Origin: Microthrix sp041394405
GTDB lineage: Bacteria; Actinomycetota; Acidimicrobiia; Acidimicrobiales; Microtrichaceae
NCBI GenBank assembly: GCA_041394405.1
Contig: JAWKIF010000006.1
Span: 744,001 to 808,000, forward strand
DNA length: 64,000 nucleotides
Reading direction: 5' to 3'
Below are positions 34,176-42,939 of this stretch, in pieces. The notes beneath the pieces were generated by a model. That model saw only the letters and a program-made list of their open reading frames with translations, was not told the DNA's origin and made no database searches. A program made the translations under genes and the position numbers. Every line of letters begins with the position of its first letter. Within the stretch, counting starts at the first letter, position 1.

Positions 34176-34856
34176 TCACGAGGCCAGCTTGTAGCCCAGC
34201 CCACGAACCGTCAGGACGTGCCGGGGATTGCCGGGGTCGGCCTCCACCTTGGTCCGGAGGCGGCGCACGTGGACGTCAACGAGGCGGCTGTCGGCCAGGT
34301 AGCCATGGCCCCACACCTGCTCCAGCAGGTCCTCGCGGGAGAAAATGCGGCCGGGGGAGGAGGCCAGCTCGACCAGCAGGCGGAACTCGGTCTTGGTCAG
34401 GTGGATGGGCTCGCCTGCGACGGTGACGACGCCCTCGTCGGGTATCAGTTCCAGGTCGCCGAAGCGCAGCCGGTGCAGCACGGAATCACCCGAACGAACA
34501 CGCCGCAGCAGCGCCCGGATTCGGGCCGACAGTTCCTTGGGGACGAACGGCTTGGTGAGGTAGTCGTCGGCCCCCGCCTCCAGCCCGGCCACCACATCAT
34601 GGGTGTCGGCACGGGCGGTCACCATGATGATGGGCACGTCGCTCTGGCGGCGCACCGCACGGCACACCTCAAAGCCGTCCACACCCGGCAGCATGATGTC
34701 GATGAGCACAACATCGGTGGGCTGGCTTCGGAACGCCTCGATGGCGGCCTCCCCGGTGTCGGCCTCCACCACCTCCCAGCCTTCGTCCTCGAGGGCCAGC
34801 TTCACGGCGGTGCGAATGCGTTCGTCGTCTTCGACGGTCAGGATGCGGGTACTCAC
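34176..34856 (-). CDS. mtrA: MtrA-like OmpR-family response regulator
   Basis: 226 residues. The receiver domain has ILTVEDDERIRTAV (acidic pocket), VVLIDIMLPGVDGFEV with the phospho-accepting Asp, MVTARADTHD and YLTKPFVPKEL with the conserved Lys. The C-terminal winged helix has HLTKTEFRLLVELASSPGRI and SRLVDVHVRRLRTKVEADP, matching MtrA almost word for word. MtrA is the essential regulator of actinobacterial envelope and division genes. It is the first gene of the operon, with a 112-base gap upstream that should hold its promoter, although no clear hexamers are visible. Confidence 0.92.
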   Translation of the reverse strand: MSTRILTVEDDERIRTAVKLALEDEGWEVVEADTGEAAIEAFRSQPTDVVLIDIMLPGVDGFEVCRAVRRQSDVPIIMVTARADTHDVVAGLEAGADDYLTKPFVPKELSARIRALLRRVRSGDSVLHRLRFGDLELIPDEGVVTVAGEPIHLTKTEFRLLVELASSPGRIFSREDLLEQVWGHGYLADSRLVDVHVRRLRTKVEADPGNPRHVLTVRGLGYKLAS

Positions 34857-34968
34857 TGGTGGGCACGCCTTCGGGCTCGGAGGCTCCGCTGTCGAGCCTC
34901 GCTGGACGTGCTCAGGCTATCGGTGCTGCCCCGAAAGGCCGCGGAGGGTGGGACGGCAGTGGCCGCGG

Positions 34969-35853
34969 TCACCCCGCCGGGGCGCCCAGGCGATCCAGAA
35001 GCGGACCCAACTCGCCCACGAGCGAGGGTGCGCCGACCAGCACGAAGAAGCCCTCGCTGCCGTCGGCGGGAGTGCGGTCCAACGGCCGCGCAACCACCGT
35101 CGCCCCCGCCTCGGACGCGACCACCGCAGCGGCGGCGAAGTCCCACCACTGCACGCCGGCCTCATAGAAGGCATCGACGGTGCCTGCCGCCACCGCGCAC
35201 ACGTCCAGCGCTGCGGCACCACGACGCCGCAGGTCGCGCACCTGCGGCAGCACCTCGGCGGCAACCACGCCCTGCCGATGCCGGCGCCCGCTGTCGTAGC
35301 CGAACCCCGTGGCCACCAACGCTCGGCCCAGGGGTGGTGGTTCACTCAGCCGCAGCGGCTCACCGTTGCAGGTTGCGCCGCCGCCCGCCGCGGCCAGGTA
35401 GGTCAGGCCGAGCGCCGGCGCCACCACGGCCCCCGCCAGCGTTTCGCCGCCGCTGGTCGCCGCGACACACACGGCCCACTCGGAACTGCCGTAGACGTAG
35501 TTGGTGGTGCCGTCGATGGGGTCCACGACCCAGACGATGCCGTCGCCGCCGGACCGGTCGTGGCCCTCGTCGGCCGGGGACCGGGCGGCGGTGTCGCCGA
35601 TCCCCTCCTCGCCGAGGAAGCCGTCGCCGGGCCGTGCCTCGGTGATCACGCGGGCGATGGCGGCTTCGGTGGCCCGGTCGGCCTCCGTCACCAGGTCGGT
35701 GGCGCTGCTCTTGGTGGCCCGGCGCTCGGGGTGGGTCCGCACGCCGTCCTGGGCAGGACCGGCCACCTCAGCCCCGGCCAGGGCGGCACGAAGCGCAAGT
35801 TGGGCGAGATGTTCGGTGTCGAAGTTGGGCGGACGCTGGTGCTCGCCGATCAC
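34969..35853 (-). CDS. inositol monophosphatase-family phosphatase
   Basis: 294 residues from GTG 35853, which overlaps the stop of the upstream membrane protein (GTGA); an ATG at 35868 is the alternative. GDGFLGEEGIGD gives the metal-binding Glu. WVVDPIDGTTNYVYGSSEWA is motif DPxDGTTNF, and VQWWDFAAAAVVASEAGA is motif WDxAAG. These bind the magnesium ions that hydrolyse myo-inositol-1-phosphate and related sugar phosphates. With a PimB-like enzyme also in the window, a role in phosphatidylinositol mannoside supply is reasonable. Histidinol-phosphatase (HisN) activity is an alternative for this family. Confidence 0.88.
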   Translation of the reverse strand: MIGEHQRPPNFDTEHLAQLALRAALAGAEVAGPAQDGVRTHPERRATKSSATDLVTEADRATEAAIARVITEARPGDGFLGEEGIGDTAARSPADEGHDRSGGDGIVWVVDPIDGTTNYVYGSSEWAVCVAATSGGETLAGAVVAPALGLTYLAAAGGGATCNGEPLRLSEPPPLGRALVATGFGYDSGRRHRQGVVAAEVLPQVRDLRRRGAAALDVCAVAAGTVDAFYEAGVQWWDFAAAAVVASEAGATVVARPLDRTPADGSEGFFVLVGAPSLVGELGPLLDRLGAPAG

Positions 35854-36098
35854 GAGCCCCCGACCCATTCGCCGGCCACGCGGAGCGTGATGACCGCAAC
35901 CACGGCCAGGCCCCCTGCTGCCACCAACGTGCCGGCGAGCATGGACAGGCCGATGGGCACATCGCAACTGCCCGTGCAGGCCACCTCGCCGAAGCGGCCG
36001 CCGACGAGTGCGCCGGCGAGACCGCCCGCAATGATCGAGACGAAGGCCACGACGCGGGCCCACACCGGGGTGAGGGCGGTTGGGGGATCGGTGGGCAC
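35850..36098 (-). CDS. small two-helix membrane protein
   Basis: 82 residues from GTG 36098. Two hydrophobic stretches, VWARVVAFVSIIAGGLAGAL and SMLAGTLVAAGGLAVVAVIT, flank a loop containing ACTGSCD. No family recognised. The GTGA overlap with the inositol-monophosphatase gene argues that it is real and co-translated. It is divergent from the NUDIX gene across 45 bases. Confidence 0.6.
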   Translation of the reverse strand: MPTDPPTALTPVWARVVAFVSIIAGGLAGALVGGRFGEVACTGSCDVPIGLSMLAGTLVAAGGLAVVAVITLRVAGEWVGGS

Positions 36099-36143
36099 GG
36101 CCTCAGCGTACCGACCGGGCACCGTGGCGGTAGGTTGGGGCGC

Positions 36144-36764
36144 GTGGGAGAAGGCCCCGTCAGCCCGCCGCAACTTCGTCGATGGACGGTCGGCGGCGCC
36201 GTGATCGAGGGCCCCGAAGGCGTGCTGCTGGTGCGCAACCGGCGTCGGGGCGGGCGCGTTGATTGGTCGCCGCCCGGTGGGGTGATCGACTCGGGAGAGG
36301 GCGTGGTGGAGGGCCTCTCCCGGGAGGTCGCCGAGGAGACCGGCTTGGCGGTGGCGTGCTGGAACGGCCCCCTCTACGAAATCGACTGCGAGGCGCCGGG
36401 ATTGGGTTGGCACCTTCGGGTGGTGGCCTTCGGTGCCGCCCATCCGGGCGGTGAGCTGAGCTTCTGCGACCCCGACGGCATCGTGGAGACCGGTGCCTTC
36501 TACGCGCACGAGGCGTGCGTGGAGCAACTGGTGGCCGCCCCACCGTGGGTGCGCGAGCCGTTGGTCGAGTTCCTCGTCGACCGGTGGGAGGGCACCCGGC
36601 GGTTCAACTACCTGATCGAGGGCACCCGCTTGGATGCGCTGCGCGTGACGCGGTTGGACGCGGAGCGCAAGGACGACTCGCGCTCGACGGGCGGCAACGA
36701 CGAGTCGGGCCGCCAGGAGGCCGGCCGCGACGAGGACCCGGGACTGGGCGGTCGGCTTCCGTGA
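36144..36764 (+). CDS. NUDIX hydrolase
   Basis: 206 residues from GTG 36144. The Nudix box GGVIDSGEGVVEGLSREVAE plus ETGL matches Gx5Ex7REUxEExGU exactly, with the magnesium-binding Glu residues. The N-terminal WTVGGAVIEGPEGVLLVRN is the usual first strand. The C-terminal 40 residues are charged and disordered. The substrate (oxidised nucleotide, NDP-sugar or coenzyme) is unknown. TAGGTT ends seven bases before the GTG and there is no Shine-Dalgarno, so the transcript is probably leaderless. The stop overlaps dinB (GTGA), hinting at nucleotide-pool cleansing linked to a translesion polymerase. Confidence 0.85.
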   Translation: MGEGPVSPPQLRRWTVGGAVIEGPEGVLLVRNRRRGGRVDWSPPGGVIDSGEGVVEGLSREVAEETGLAVACWNGPLYEIDCEAPGLGWHLRVVAFGAAHPGGELSFCDPDGIVETGAFYAHEACVEQLVAAPPWVREPLVEFLVDRWEGTRRFNYLIEGTRLDALRVTRLDAERKDDSRSTGGNDESGRQEAGRDEDPGLGGRLP

Positions 36765-37966
36765 GCTCACCGAACTCCGGTGATCGCTGGGTGTTGCACG
36801 TCGACATGGACTGCTTCTATGCCGCCGTCGAGGTGCTGCGCCACCCCGAGCTGGCCGGACGCCCGGTGGTGGTCGGCGGCGATGGCCCTCGCGGGGTGGT
36901 GGCGGCCGCGTCCTATGAGGCCAGGGCCACCGGCGTGCGGTCGGCCATGGGGATGGGCGAGGCGTTGCGCCGGTGTCCCGTGGCGGTGGTTCTGCCTGGC
37001 GACCACGCTCACTATCGGGCGGTGTCCCAGGCGTTCATGACGATTCTGGGCGAGCTGGGACCGCAGGTGGAACCGCTGTCGTTGGATGAGGCATTCGTCG
37101 ACCTGACGGGCAGCGTGCGCCGGTTGGGCGATCCGGTGGTGACCGCAGCCCGGCTTCGCCAGCGCATTCACGCCGACCTGAACCTGTGGGCCTCGGTGGG
37201 CCTGGGCCCCAACAAGCTGGTGGCCAAGTTGGCGTCCGAGGCGGCCAAGCCCACGCCCGACCCCTCGGGCCCGGTGGCCGGCCCGGGGGTGGTCGTGGTG
37301 CGCCCACGGGAGGTGTCGTCGTTCATGGCACCCCTTCCGGTGCGGGCCCTTCCGGGTGTGGGGCCGGTGGCCGCCGAGAAGTTGGGTCGGCTCGGAGTGT
37401 CTACGGTGGCCGACCTTCAGGCGTTGGGCGAGGGGGCGTTGGTGCACGCCGTGGGTCGCCGCTCGGCGCGTGAGCTGATGGCGTTGGCGGTGGGGGACGA
37501 TCCCCGGCCGGTGGTGGCCGACGCACCCGCGAAGTCGATCAGCTCCGAGCGAACCTTTCCCTCGGATCGAGTGGACCGGGACGAGCTCAACACCGAGCTG
37601 GCCAGCATGGCCGACGGGGTGGCGGGCCGGCTGCGTTCCGGCGGGTTGACGGCACACACGGTGCACATCAAGGTGCGCTACGGCGACTTCCGCACCATCA
37701 CCCGAGCCCAGCGCCTCGATGGCCCGGACGACTCCACCCGGGTCATCCGCCAGACCTCGAGGGCGTTGCTGGACGTTGTCGACCTGGATGGTGGCCTGCG
37801 CCTGCTGGGTGTCGGGGTCAGCGGTTTGGCGCAGGGCGCGCCTGCCCAACTCCGCTTGGATAGGCTGTCCGACCATGACGACGGAGGGCTGGATCGGGCC
37901 CTGGATGAGGTGCGCAACCGCTTTGGCGACGACGCCATCGGCCCAGCCGGAGATCGCGCGTTGTGA
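36761..37966 (+). CDS. dinB: DNA polymerase IV (Y-family translesion polymerase)
   Basis: 401 residues from GTG 36761. VLHVDMDCFYAAVEVLRHPE contains the first catalytic Asp and steric gate, ASYEARATGVRSAMGMGEAL follows, and EPLSLDEAFVDLTG holds the other catalytic acidic pair. SVGLGPNKLVAKLASEAAKP and LPGVGPVAAEKL (helix-hairpin-helix) come next, then the little-finger domain. No C-terminal beta-clamp QLxLF is obvious; the last residues are RFGDDAIGPAGDRAL. It copies damaged DNA with low fidelity. It is coupled to the NUDIX gene. I see no SOS box in front of either gene, so LexA control is not apparent here. Confidence 0.93.
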   Translation: MSSPNSGDRWVLHVDMDCFYAAVEVLRHPELAGRPVVVGGDGPRGVVAAASYEARATGVRSAMGMGEALRRCPVAVVLPGDHAHYRAVSQAFMTILGELGPQVEPLSLDEAFVDLTGSVRRLGDPVVTAARLRQRIHADLNLWASVGLGPNKLVAKLASEAAKPTPDPSGPVAGPGVVVVRPREVSSFMAPLPVRALPGVGPVAAEKLGRLGVSTVADLQALGEGALVHAVGRRSARELMALAVGDDPRPVVADAPAKSISSERTFPSDRVDRDELNTELASMADGVAGRLRSGGLTAHTVHIKVRYGDFRTITRAQRLDGPDDSTRVIRQTSRALLDVVDLDGGLRLLGVGVSGLAQGAPAQLRLDRLSDHDDGGLDRALDEVRNRFGDDAIGPAGDRAL

Positions 37967-38018
37967 CGCAGGCGAGGGTGCGCGATCATGAACGGTGACG
38001 CCAGGAAGGGGGTCAGTT

Positions 38019-38384
38019 GTGCCGCTCTCTGAAGACGAACAGCGGATCCTTCGGGAGATCGAGGACAGCCTGTACGAGTCCGACCCGCAGCTGGCCCGAG
38101 AGGTGAGCAGTCGCACGGTGCATTCGGCGATCCTGCGCCGCATCCGGTTGGCCGCCGTGGGCATCGTGGTGGCGCTGTTCCTCACCATCTACCTCTTGAC
38201 GGTTCATTTCCTGCTGGCGTTCGTTGGGTTCCTGGTTGCCTTCGCTCTGGGTGCAGTCATCGAGTCGAGCATTCGCCAGCTGGGCGAGGATGGGCTGGGG
38301 GAGTTGCTCGGTCAGATCACCAAGTTCTCCGGGGCTCGACGCCCCAGCGCACCGACCGGCGCCGACAAGAGCGACGAGAACTAG
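38019..38384 (+). CDS. DUF3040 membrane protein
   Basis: 121 residues from GTG 38019, with GGAAGGGGG upstream. The start VPLSEDEQRILREIEDSLYE is the diagnostic block of DUF3040. DPQLAREVS follows, then two helices in VGIVVALFLTIYLLTVHFLL and AFVGFLVAFALGAVIE. The tail is Gly/Ala-rich and short. DUF3040 is restricted to actinobacteria and often lies near the cell-division locus or dinB. Its function is unknown. It is convergent with the HExxH lipoprotein gene, with a hairpin between them. Confidence 0.88.
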   Translation: MPLSEDEQRILREIEDSLYESDPQLAREVSSRTVHSAILRRIRLAAVGIVVALFLTIYLLTVHFLLAFVGFLVAFALGAVIESSIRQLGEDGLGELLGQITKFSGARRPSAPTGADKSDEN

Positions 38385-38401
38385 CGCCCGCGTCCGGCGC
38401 T
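38383..38401. terminator. hairpin between convergent DUF3040 and lipoprotein genes
   Basis: AGCGCC (38383-38388) pairs with GGCGCT (38396-38401) around a 7-base loop at the junction of two convergent stop codons. It is short and has no T-tract, so this is a modest candidate for a bidirectional terminator. Confidence 0.4.
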
Positions 38402-39408
38402 CAGCCGTCGGCTTGGCCGCACGGATCGAAATTGTGCTCCTGGGGCCCGTACCCGGCTGACTCGGCGCGGTCGCGGAACTCGGCCAGCCCGGGCCTTGCG
38501 GCAATCCAGTCCAGCTTTGCTTGCTGGGCGTCGGATTCCGACGGCACCCGCAGGACAAAGGCGGAGAAGCTCTCGGCAAAGTCCTCCTCGGGGTTGCTGG
38601 CCCCGTAGGCGCCGAAGAACTGCGGGTCGAGGTCGCAACGTTCCTGGCCCTCGGCGGCAGTGGCCTCCGCCTCGGGATCCAGCTGCTCGATGAGGTCCGG
38701 GCGCCAGAACGCGTCGATCCAGTTGGCCATCAGCCCACCCTCGACGTAGCAGCCCTCACCGCTCCAGTAGGTGGCACACGAATCGGGATCCGCGTCGCGG
38801 TCGAGCTCGGAGGGGATGGCCGTGAAGACGTGGCTGAACTCGTGGGCCAGGGTGAGGGTGAGTTCCTCGGCGTCAGCGTCGGCCTCGGCGACGTTCACCG
38901 ACATCTGGAACAGCGAATCGTCGTCCACCGAGTTGACGAAGGCCAGCGACACCTCGTCGCCCTGCTCCCCGGAGTCGAACCCGGCGAACAGCGCCAGGTC
39001 GTTCAGCTGCCCCGGGGGCGTGAAATCGGCCAGGATGCGCCACGCCTTCTCGACGGTGGAGTCGCCCTCGCCGAAGCAGACGGCACCCAGGTCGCCGTCC
39101 ACCACGTAGTAGGCGCTGGTGAAGGTTGCGTCGTCGTCGCCCCCGAGGCCCTCGCTGGTGCAGTCCACGTCATCGCGCGTCAATGCCTGGTTGACGCCGC
39201 CACCGGCGGGGTTGGTTGGCGCGGCCTCCTCGGCCGCCGAGGTGTCCTCGGCCGAACCCTCGGCGGGTGCGGCCGAGACGGTGGCCGGAGACTCCGAAGC
39301 TGCGTCTCCGTCGGACTCGGTGTCCGCACAGCCCCCCGCCAGGAGCGCCAGCGCGACCGAAACGGCCAGGGTGAGGTGCCTTCGCATCTGCGAGGGGTGG
39401 GTCGTCAC
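38401..39408 (-). CDS. lipoprotein with HExxH zinc-peptidase-like motif
   Basis: 335 residues from GTG 39408, which has AAGGAG eight bases upstream and overlaps the transglutaminase stop (GTGA). LTLAVSVALALLAGGCAD is a lipoprotein signal with lipobox LAGGC. A Ser/Ala/Glu-rich linker of about 60 residues follows. The globular part contains LTLAHEFSHVFTAI, an HExxH zinc site, and about 90 residues later EEDFAESFSAFV, whose Glu could be the third ligand as in gluzincins. Five cysteines, such as in DSCATYWSGEGCYVEGG, could form disulfides outside the cell. I do not recognise the family. It is the last gene of the MoxR-DUF58-TgpA operon, suggesting extracytoplasmic processing. Confidence 0.72.
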   Translation of the reverse strand: MTTHPSQMRRHLTLAVSVALALLAGGCADTESDGDAASESPATVSAAPAEGSAEDTSAAEEAAPTNPAGGGVNQALTRDDVDCTSEGLGGDDDATFTSAYYVVDGDLGAVCFGEGDSTVEKAWRILADFTPPGQLNDLALFAGFDSGEQGDEVSLAFVNSVDDDSLFQMSVNVAEADADAEELTLTLAHEFSHVFTAIPSELDRDADPDSCATYWSGEGCYVEGGLMANWIDAFWRPDLIEQLDPEAEATAAEGQERCDLDPQFFGAYGASNPEEDFAESFSAFVLRVPSESDAQQAKLDWIAARPGLAEFRDRAESAGYGPQEHNFDPCGQADG

Positions 39409-41735
39409 GAACGATCTCCTTGGTTGCGGCGGGAACGCCTCCACGGGCGACGCGACCGGGATCTTGGGCCGATGCCGAACGCCCAGCGCAGCCGCTCCGA
39501 GCGGCTCCACTCCGAGGACACCACGCCGCAGGTCTCCGATGCCAGCGCACGGGCGAGGTGAGCCTGAGCTTCGTCAAGCTGGTCAGCGCCGAATGCTCCG
39601 GCGGATGCCAGGCCACTGAGCGGCTCGAGGGTGGCAAGGCCGGTCTCACCCTCCATCCGCCGGGCGAACTCGGTCGCCGTCTCGCTGGGTGCCGGCGAAC
39701 GGCGTCGCATGGCCAGGTGATCGCTGACTTCGGCCCACGCACCCTCGGGCACGGCCGCCTGATCGGTGGGGTGGTAGCGCCGTTCCCGACTGCCGCGCAC
39801 CCACGCGATGCGGCCGAACAGCGCCCCCGTCAGGAGCGCCAGCAGCGCAAGGCCGCCAACGAGCCACCACGGCGTGGGGGTGGGTTCCTCGATCGGGGGG
39901 AGCGGCTCGGGGGCGGACCCCCCGGGCACCGTGCCCTGGGTGGCCGACGTGTCCGGGGTGGGGGCGACGGTGGTCGGCGGCGGTGCGGTGGTGGCGGGCG
40001 CCGCCGGTTCGGGTGCCCCGTCGCCCGTGTCCTGCTGGAACGGCACCCCGGTGAGCGGTTCGGTCACCGGGTTGCCGCGACCGGGCGTGGGCTCGAAGGC
40101 CACCCACCCATAGGCGTCGAGAAAGACCTCGGGCCAGGCGTGCGCCTGGCGGCCGGTGACGGTCCATGTCGAGTCGGCTTCGTCGTAGTTGCCCGGCGTG
40201 AAGCCCACCCCGATGCGGGCCGGATAGCCCAGGGTGCGGGCCATCAGCACGAATGCCGAGGCGTACTGGGTGCAGAACCCTCGCCGTGCCTCCAGAAATG
40301 CGGCGGTGGGATCGCCCGCACCCCGGTAGTCGGCGGAGGTGTCGTACTCGCCGGTCCGCAAGTTGTCCTGCAGCGCGCGCAGGCGGCCGACGTCGTCGTC
40401 CACCCCCTCGGTGATGATGCGGGCCTCTTGGGCGACCAAACCGTCGAGGTCGCCGGGCACCTCCTGAGCGGTCGCTACGCCGTCGTCGCGTGCGGCTTCG
40501 GCGACCGGTGCATTGACGTCGGGGATGGCCGAGCGCACGGCGTAGGTCATGCCCTGTGGCATCTCGTCGCCCTCGGCAACGATGAGGGTGGCCGAGGGCT
40601 CATCGAAGCTGACGGCGATGTCGGAGTTCACGGTGACCGGGTCGGAGGCGGCGGGCAGCCAGATGCCGGCCAGGCCGTCGATGGTCACGGTCTGATCAAC
40701 CCGGGTTCGGGCGGGCAGTGCGGCCACGTCGGGCAACTCGCCTTCCACGTCCTGATACGACGACGTCGAACTCCAGACCCCGTCGGTGAACCGGTCGAGC
40801 GCCGTCAGGCGCCAGTAGGCCGGTTCGGCGTCGCTGGCCCCAACGGTGAACATCACGTTGTCGGATTGCGGCCCCAGTTGATCCGCCACAGAAACCAGCG
40901 GCGACAACACCTGGCGGTCGGCCCGGTCCGAGCTGAGCTCGGCCAGGTCGACCACGGGGTCGCGGTTGCCCGTCACCGCCACATGCGCCATCGTTCCGGC
41001 GAGCAGCGCCAACACCAGCGTGGCAGCGCCGAGTCGGGCTGCGGCCCAGGTTCCGGCAGCCCGTTCGCCGCTCCGCCATCGGCCCCGTGCGGCCGAGACG
41101 GTGCGCACGGCCAACAGGTGGGCGCCCAGCGCGGCGGTGAAGATGATGGCCGAGAACAACTGGCCCGGTCCGCGGGCAAGGGTGGCGCCGAAGATGAACA
41201 CACCGACGTGCGTGGTCACGGCCTGGATGGGCACGTTGCCCCGGTGGGCCGCCGTGTCCGAATAGAGCGCGACGACCACCATCGCCAGCGACGCCGCGGC
41301 CACGAACCCGGGCTGGGCCGGAGCGGGCGCCACCAGTTGGCGGAAGCCCTCAAAGGACTCCCCGGCCAGCTCCACAAAGCGGGGCACGGTGTCTCCGGTT
41401 GGCAGCCCGAGCGCGGTCGTGTCGCTCAGGGTCAGGTTGACCCACGCCACGGCGGCGATGGCCATGGACAACACGGGGGATACCCAGGCGGAGAGCCGAA
41501 GCCGTCGGCCGGCCGCCTCGCTCAGGTGCACCAGCAGGGCCGGCATCACCACGGGGATCACCCAGTCGCGGCCGGAAAACAGGCGGCCGAAGCTGAGGGC
41601 GGTTGCCACGGTCAGCCCCATGAGGGTGACCTCGGGAAGCCACCAGCCGGGGGGACGTCGCGCCCCTGCGCCGGCGGCCGGTTCCGTCGTGCGCCGTGGC
41701 CCATTCCCCGCGCCGGGGATCTCTGCGGTGCTCAT
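39405..41735 (-). CDS. TgpA-like membrane transglutaminase (DUF3488/transglutaminase core)
   Basis: 776 residues from ATG 41735. The first 260 residues hold about six transmembrane helices, such as WVSPVLSMAIAAVAWVNLTL and LFSAIIFTAALGAHLLAV. The exposed domain has the papain-like triad: ARRGFCTQYASAFVLMARTL (Cys), TGRQAHAWPEVFLDAYGWV (His and Asp). A Pro/Thr-rich stalk precedes a last helix, WWLVGGLALLALLTGALFG. The 110-residue tail is cytoplasmic, Ser/Arg-rich. TgpA-type proteins sit in operons with MoxR and DUF58 proteins and are thought to cross-link or cleave envelope proteins. ATGA and GTGA overlaps link it to DUF58 and to the HExxH lipoprotein. Confidence 0.9.
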   Translation of the reverse strand: MSTAEIPGAGNGPRRTTEPAAGAGARRPPGWWLPEVTLMGLTVATALSFGRLFSGRDWVIPVVMPALLVHLSEAAGRRLRLSAWVSPVLSMAIAAVAWVNLTLSDTTALGLPTGDTVPRFVELAGESFEGFRQLVAPAPAQPGFVAAASLAMVVVALYSDTAAHRGNVPIQAVTTHVGVFIFGATLARGPGQLFSAIIFTAALGAHLLAVRTVSAARGRWRSGERAAGTWAAARLGAATLVLALLAGTMAHVAVTGNRDPVVDLAELSSDRADRQVLSPLVSVADQLGPQSDNVMFTVGASDAEPAYWRLTALDRFTDGVWSSTSSYQDVEGELPDVAALPARTRVDQTVTIDGLAGIWLPAASDPVTVNSDIAVSFDEPSATLIVAEGDEMPQGMTYAVRSAIPDVNAPVAEAARDDGVATAQEVPGDLDGLVAQEARIITEGVDDDVGRLRALQDNLRTGEYDTSADYRGAGDPTAAFLEARRGFCTQYASAFVLMARTLGYPARIGVGFTPGNYDEADSTWTVTGRQAHAWPEVFLDAYGWVAFEPTPGRGNPVTEPLTGVPFQQDTGDGAPEPAAPATTAPPPTTVAPTPDTSATQGTVPGGSAPEPLPPIEEPTPTPWWLVGGLALLALLTGALFGRIAWVRGSRERRYHPTDQAAVPEGAWAEVSDHLAMRRRSPAPSETATEFARRMEGETGLATLEPLSGLASAGAFGADQLDEAQAHLARALASETCGVVSSEWSRSERLRWAFGIGPRSRSRRPWRRSRRNQGDRS

Positions 41736-42934
41736 CGGAGCGCCCCGGTGCCGCGTTGGCCCGGGCGGTCGAGGTGGCGCCACGCCTCGGCCCAGCTCGT
41801 TTCCAGGCTCTGGGAGGGGCCGAAGGGCACCACCCTGGGCCGGGCCTCGGTGGCCGAGCAATCCACCAACACCAAGGTGCGGGTGGGGTCTCCACCGACG
41901 ATCAGGTCGCGGTCGCCGGCGCTCAGCGTGGTGCCGCAGAACACGATCAGGCCGGAGGCGTCGCCGGCGAGGGTGCGGGCCACCGATGCCAGGTTGGCCT
42001 CGGTCCCCATGGTCACCGTGGCCAGCCGATTCAGGAGCGGGCCGAGCGCCGCCTCATTCGACATGGGACCGGAATCGAACCCGTCGGTACCCAACAGCCG
42101 GGCCGGGCGTTCCGCCAACACCGCTTGGGCGACGCTGGCAGCCGCCTCCACCGCGCGCTCGAAGGTGCTGACGGTGTGGCGTGCCGTCCGGCCATCCAGC
42201 ACGATGGCCACGTGGCTCTCGTCGGGTCGTTCGAACTGGCGAACCATCAGGTTGCCGCTGCGGGCCACCGCGGGCCAGTGGACGTGTCGGATGTCGTCGC
42301 CGGCCTGGTACGGCCGGAGCCCAACGAAGTCCTCCGCAGCCTGGGTGGGGGTCATCAGCTGGGCATGTTGGCGGTCGTGGAGCCGACCCCCGCCGGGCAG
42401 CCCCACCAAGCGATGGGTCTTGGGGCGCACCAGCACGCTGGCCGCCGCGCCGGCAGGCAACGGCCGCTCAAAGAGCCCAAATGGGTCCAGCCTGGTGAGA
42501 CGGGCAGGGCCCAGGCCCAGCACACCGCGGGCGCTCGTGTGAACGACGGTGCGGAGCCGTCGCCGCTCGCCCGCCCCGAGGGGGGAGAGGCGCACCGGGT
42601 CGGTGGGGCGACCTCCGGGGTCCATCGGCTCGGCGACCCGGTCTCGCAGCGACAACAGACCGCTGGCACGGCCGCGGTTCGCCACCAGCACCACCTGCTC
42701 CACCGAGTCCCCGTTGGTCACCGCGGCGGGGACCGCTCGCTCCAGGCTGAGCGAACCGGGACGCAGCACCGAACCAGCGGCAAGCACCAGCGCAGCGATC
42801 AGGGTGAAGGTGCCCACCCAGAGCTCGGGGTAGGACAGCACCAGCGCCGCCGGGAGCAGGATGGCCACCAAGGCACACACCGTCCAACCCGCCCGGGTGG
42901 GGCGGAGGCCGCCGGAGGAGGGCGCCCTGGCCAC
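41732..42934 (-). CDS. DUF58 (VWA-like) membrane protein
   Basis: 400 residues from GTG 42934, five bases after the MoxR gene. Two helices, GWTVCALVAILLPAALVLSY and FTLIAALVLAAGSVL, form an N-terminal hairpin. The DUF58 hallmark FVGLRPYQAGDDIRHVHWPA is at about residue 205, followed by the VWA-like strand HVAIVLDGRTARHTV with a metal-site Asp-x-x. The family accompanies MoxR ATPases in virtually all bacteria and is proposed to be their client or effector. Its last bases overlap the transglutaminase start (ATGA). Confidence 0.9.
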   Translation of the reverse strand: MARAPSSGGLRPTRAGWTVCALVAILLPAALVLSYPELWVGTFTLIAALVLAAGSVLRPGSLSLERAVPAAVTNGDSVEQVVLVANRGRASGLLSLRDRVAEPMDPGGRPTDPVRLSPLGAGERRRLRTVVHTSARGVLGLGPARLTRLDPFGLFERPLPAGAAASVLVRPKTHRLVGLPGGGRLHDRQHAQLMTPTQAAEDFVGLRPYQAGDDIRHVHWPAVARSGNLMVRQFERPDESHVAIVLDGRTARHTVSTFERAVEAAASVAQAVLAERPARLLGTDGFDSGPMSNEAALGPLLNRLATVTMGTEANLASVARTLAGDASGLIVFCGTTLSAGDRDLIVGGDPTRTLVLVDCSATEARPRVVPFGPSQSLETSWAEAWRHLDRPGQRGTGALR

Positions 42935-42939
42935 GGCGC

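Noticed and set aside
36700..36764. SOS box for dinB
   Set aside because: No CGAAC-N4-GTTCG or close variant occurs before dinB or before the coupled NUDIX gene.
42061..42095. Possible tRNA on the minus strand, because GGGTTCGATTCC resembles a T-psi-C arm
   Set aside because: The flanking bases give an imperfect T stem, there is no acceptor stem or anticodon arm in range, and the segment lies inside the well-supported DUF58 gene.
39420..42542. A 1040-codon open frame on the plus strand
   Set aside because: It is antisense to the TgpA and DUF58 genes, which have clear domains and coupled starts; the plus-strand translation is Gly/Arg/His-rich with no motif.
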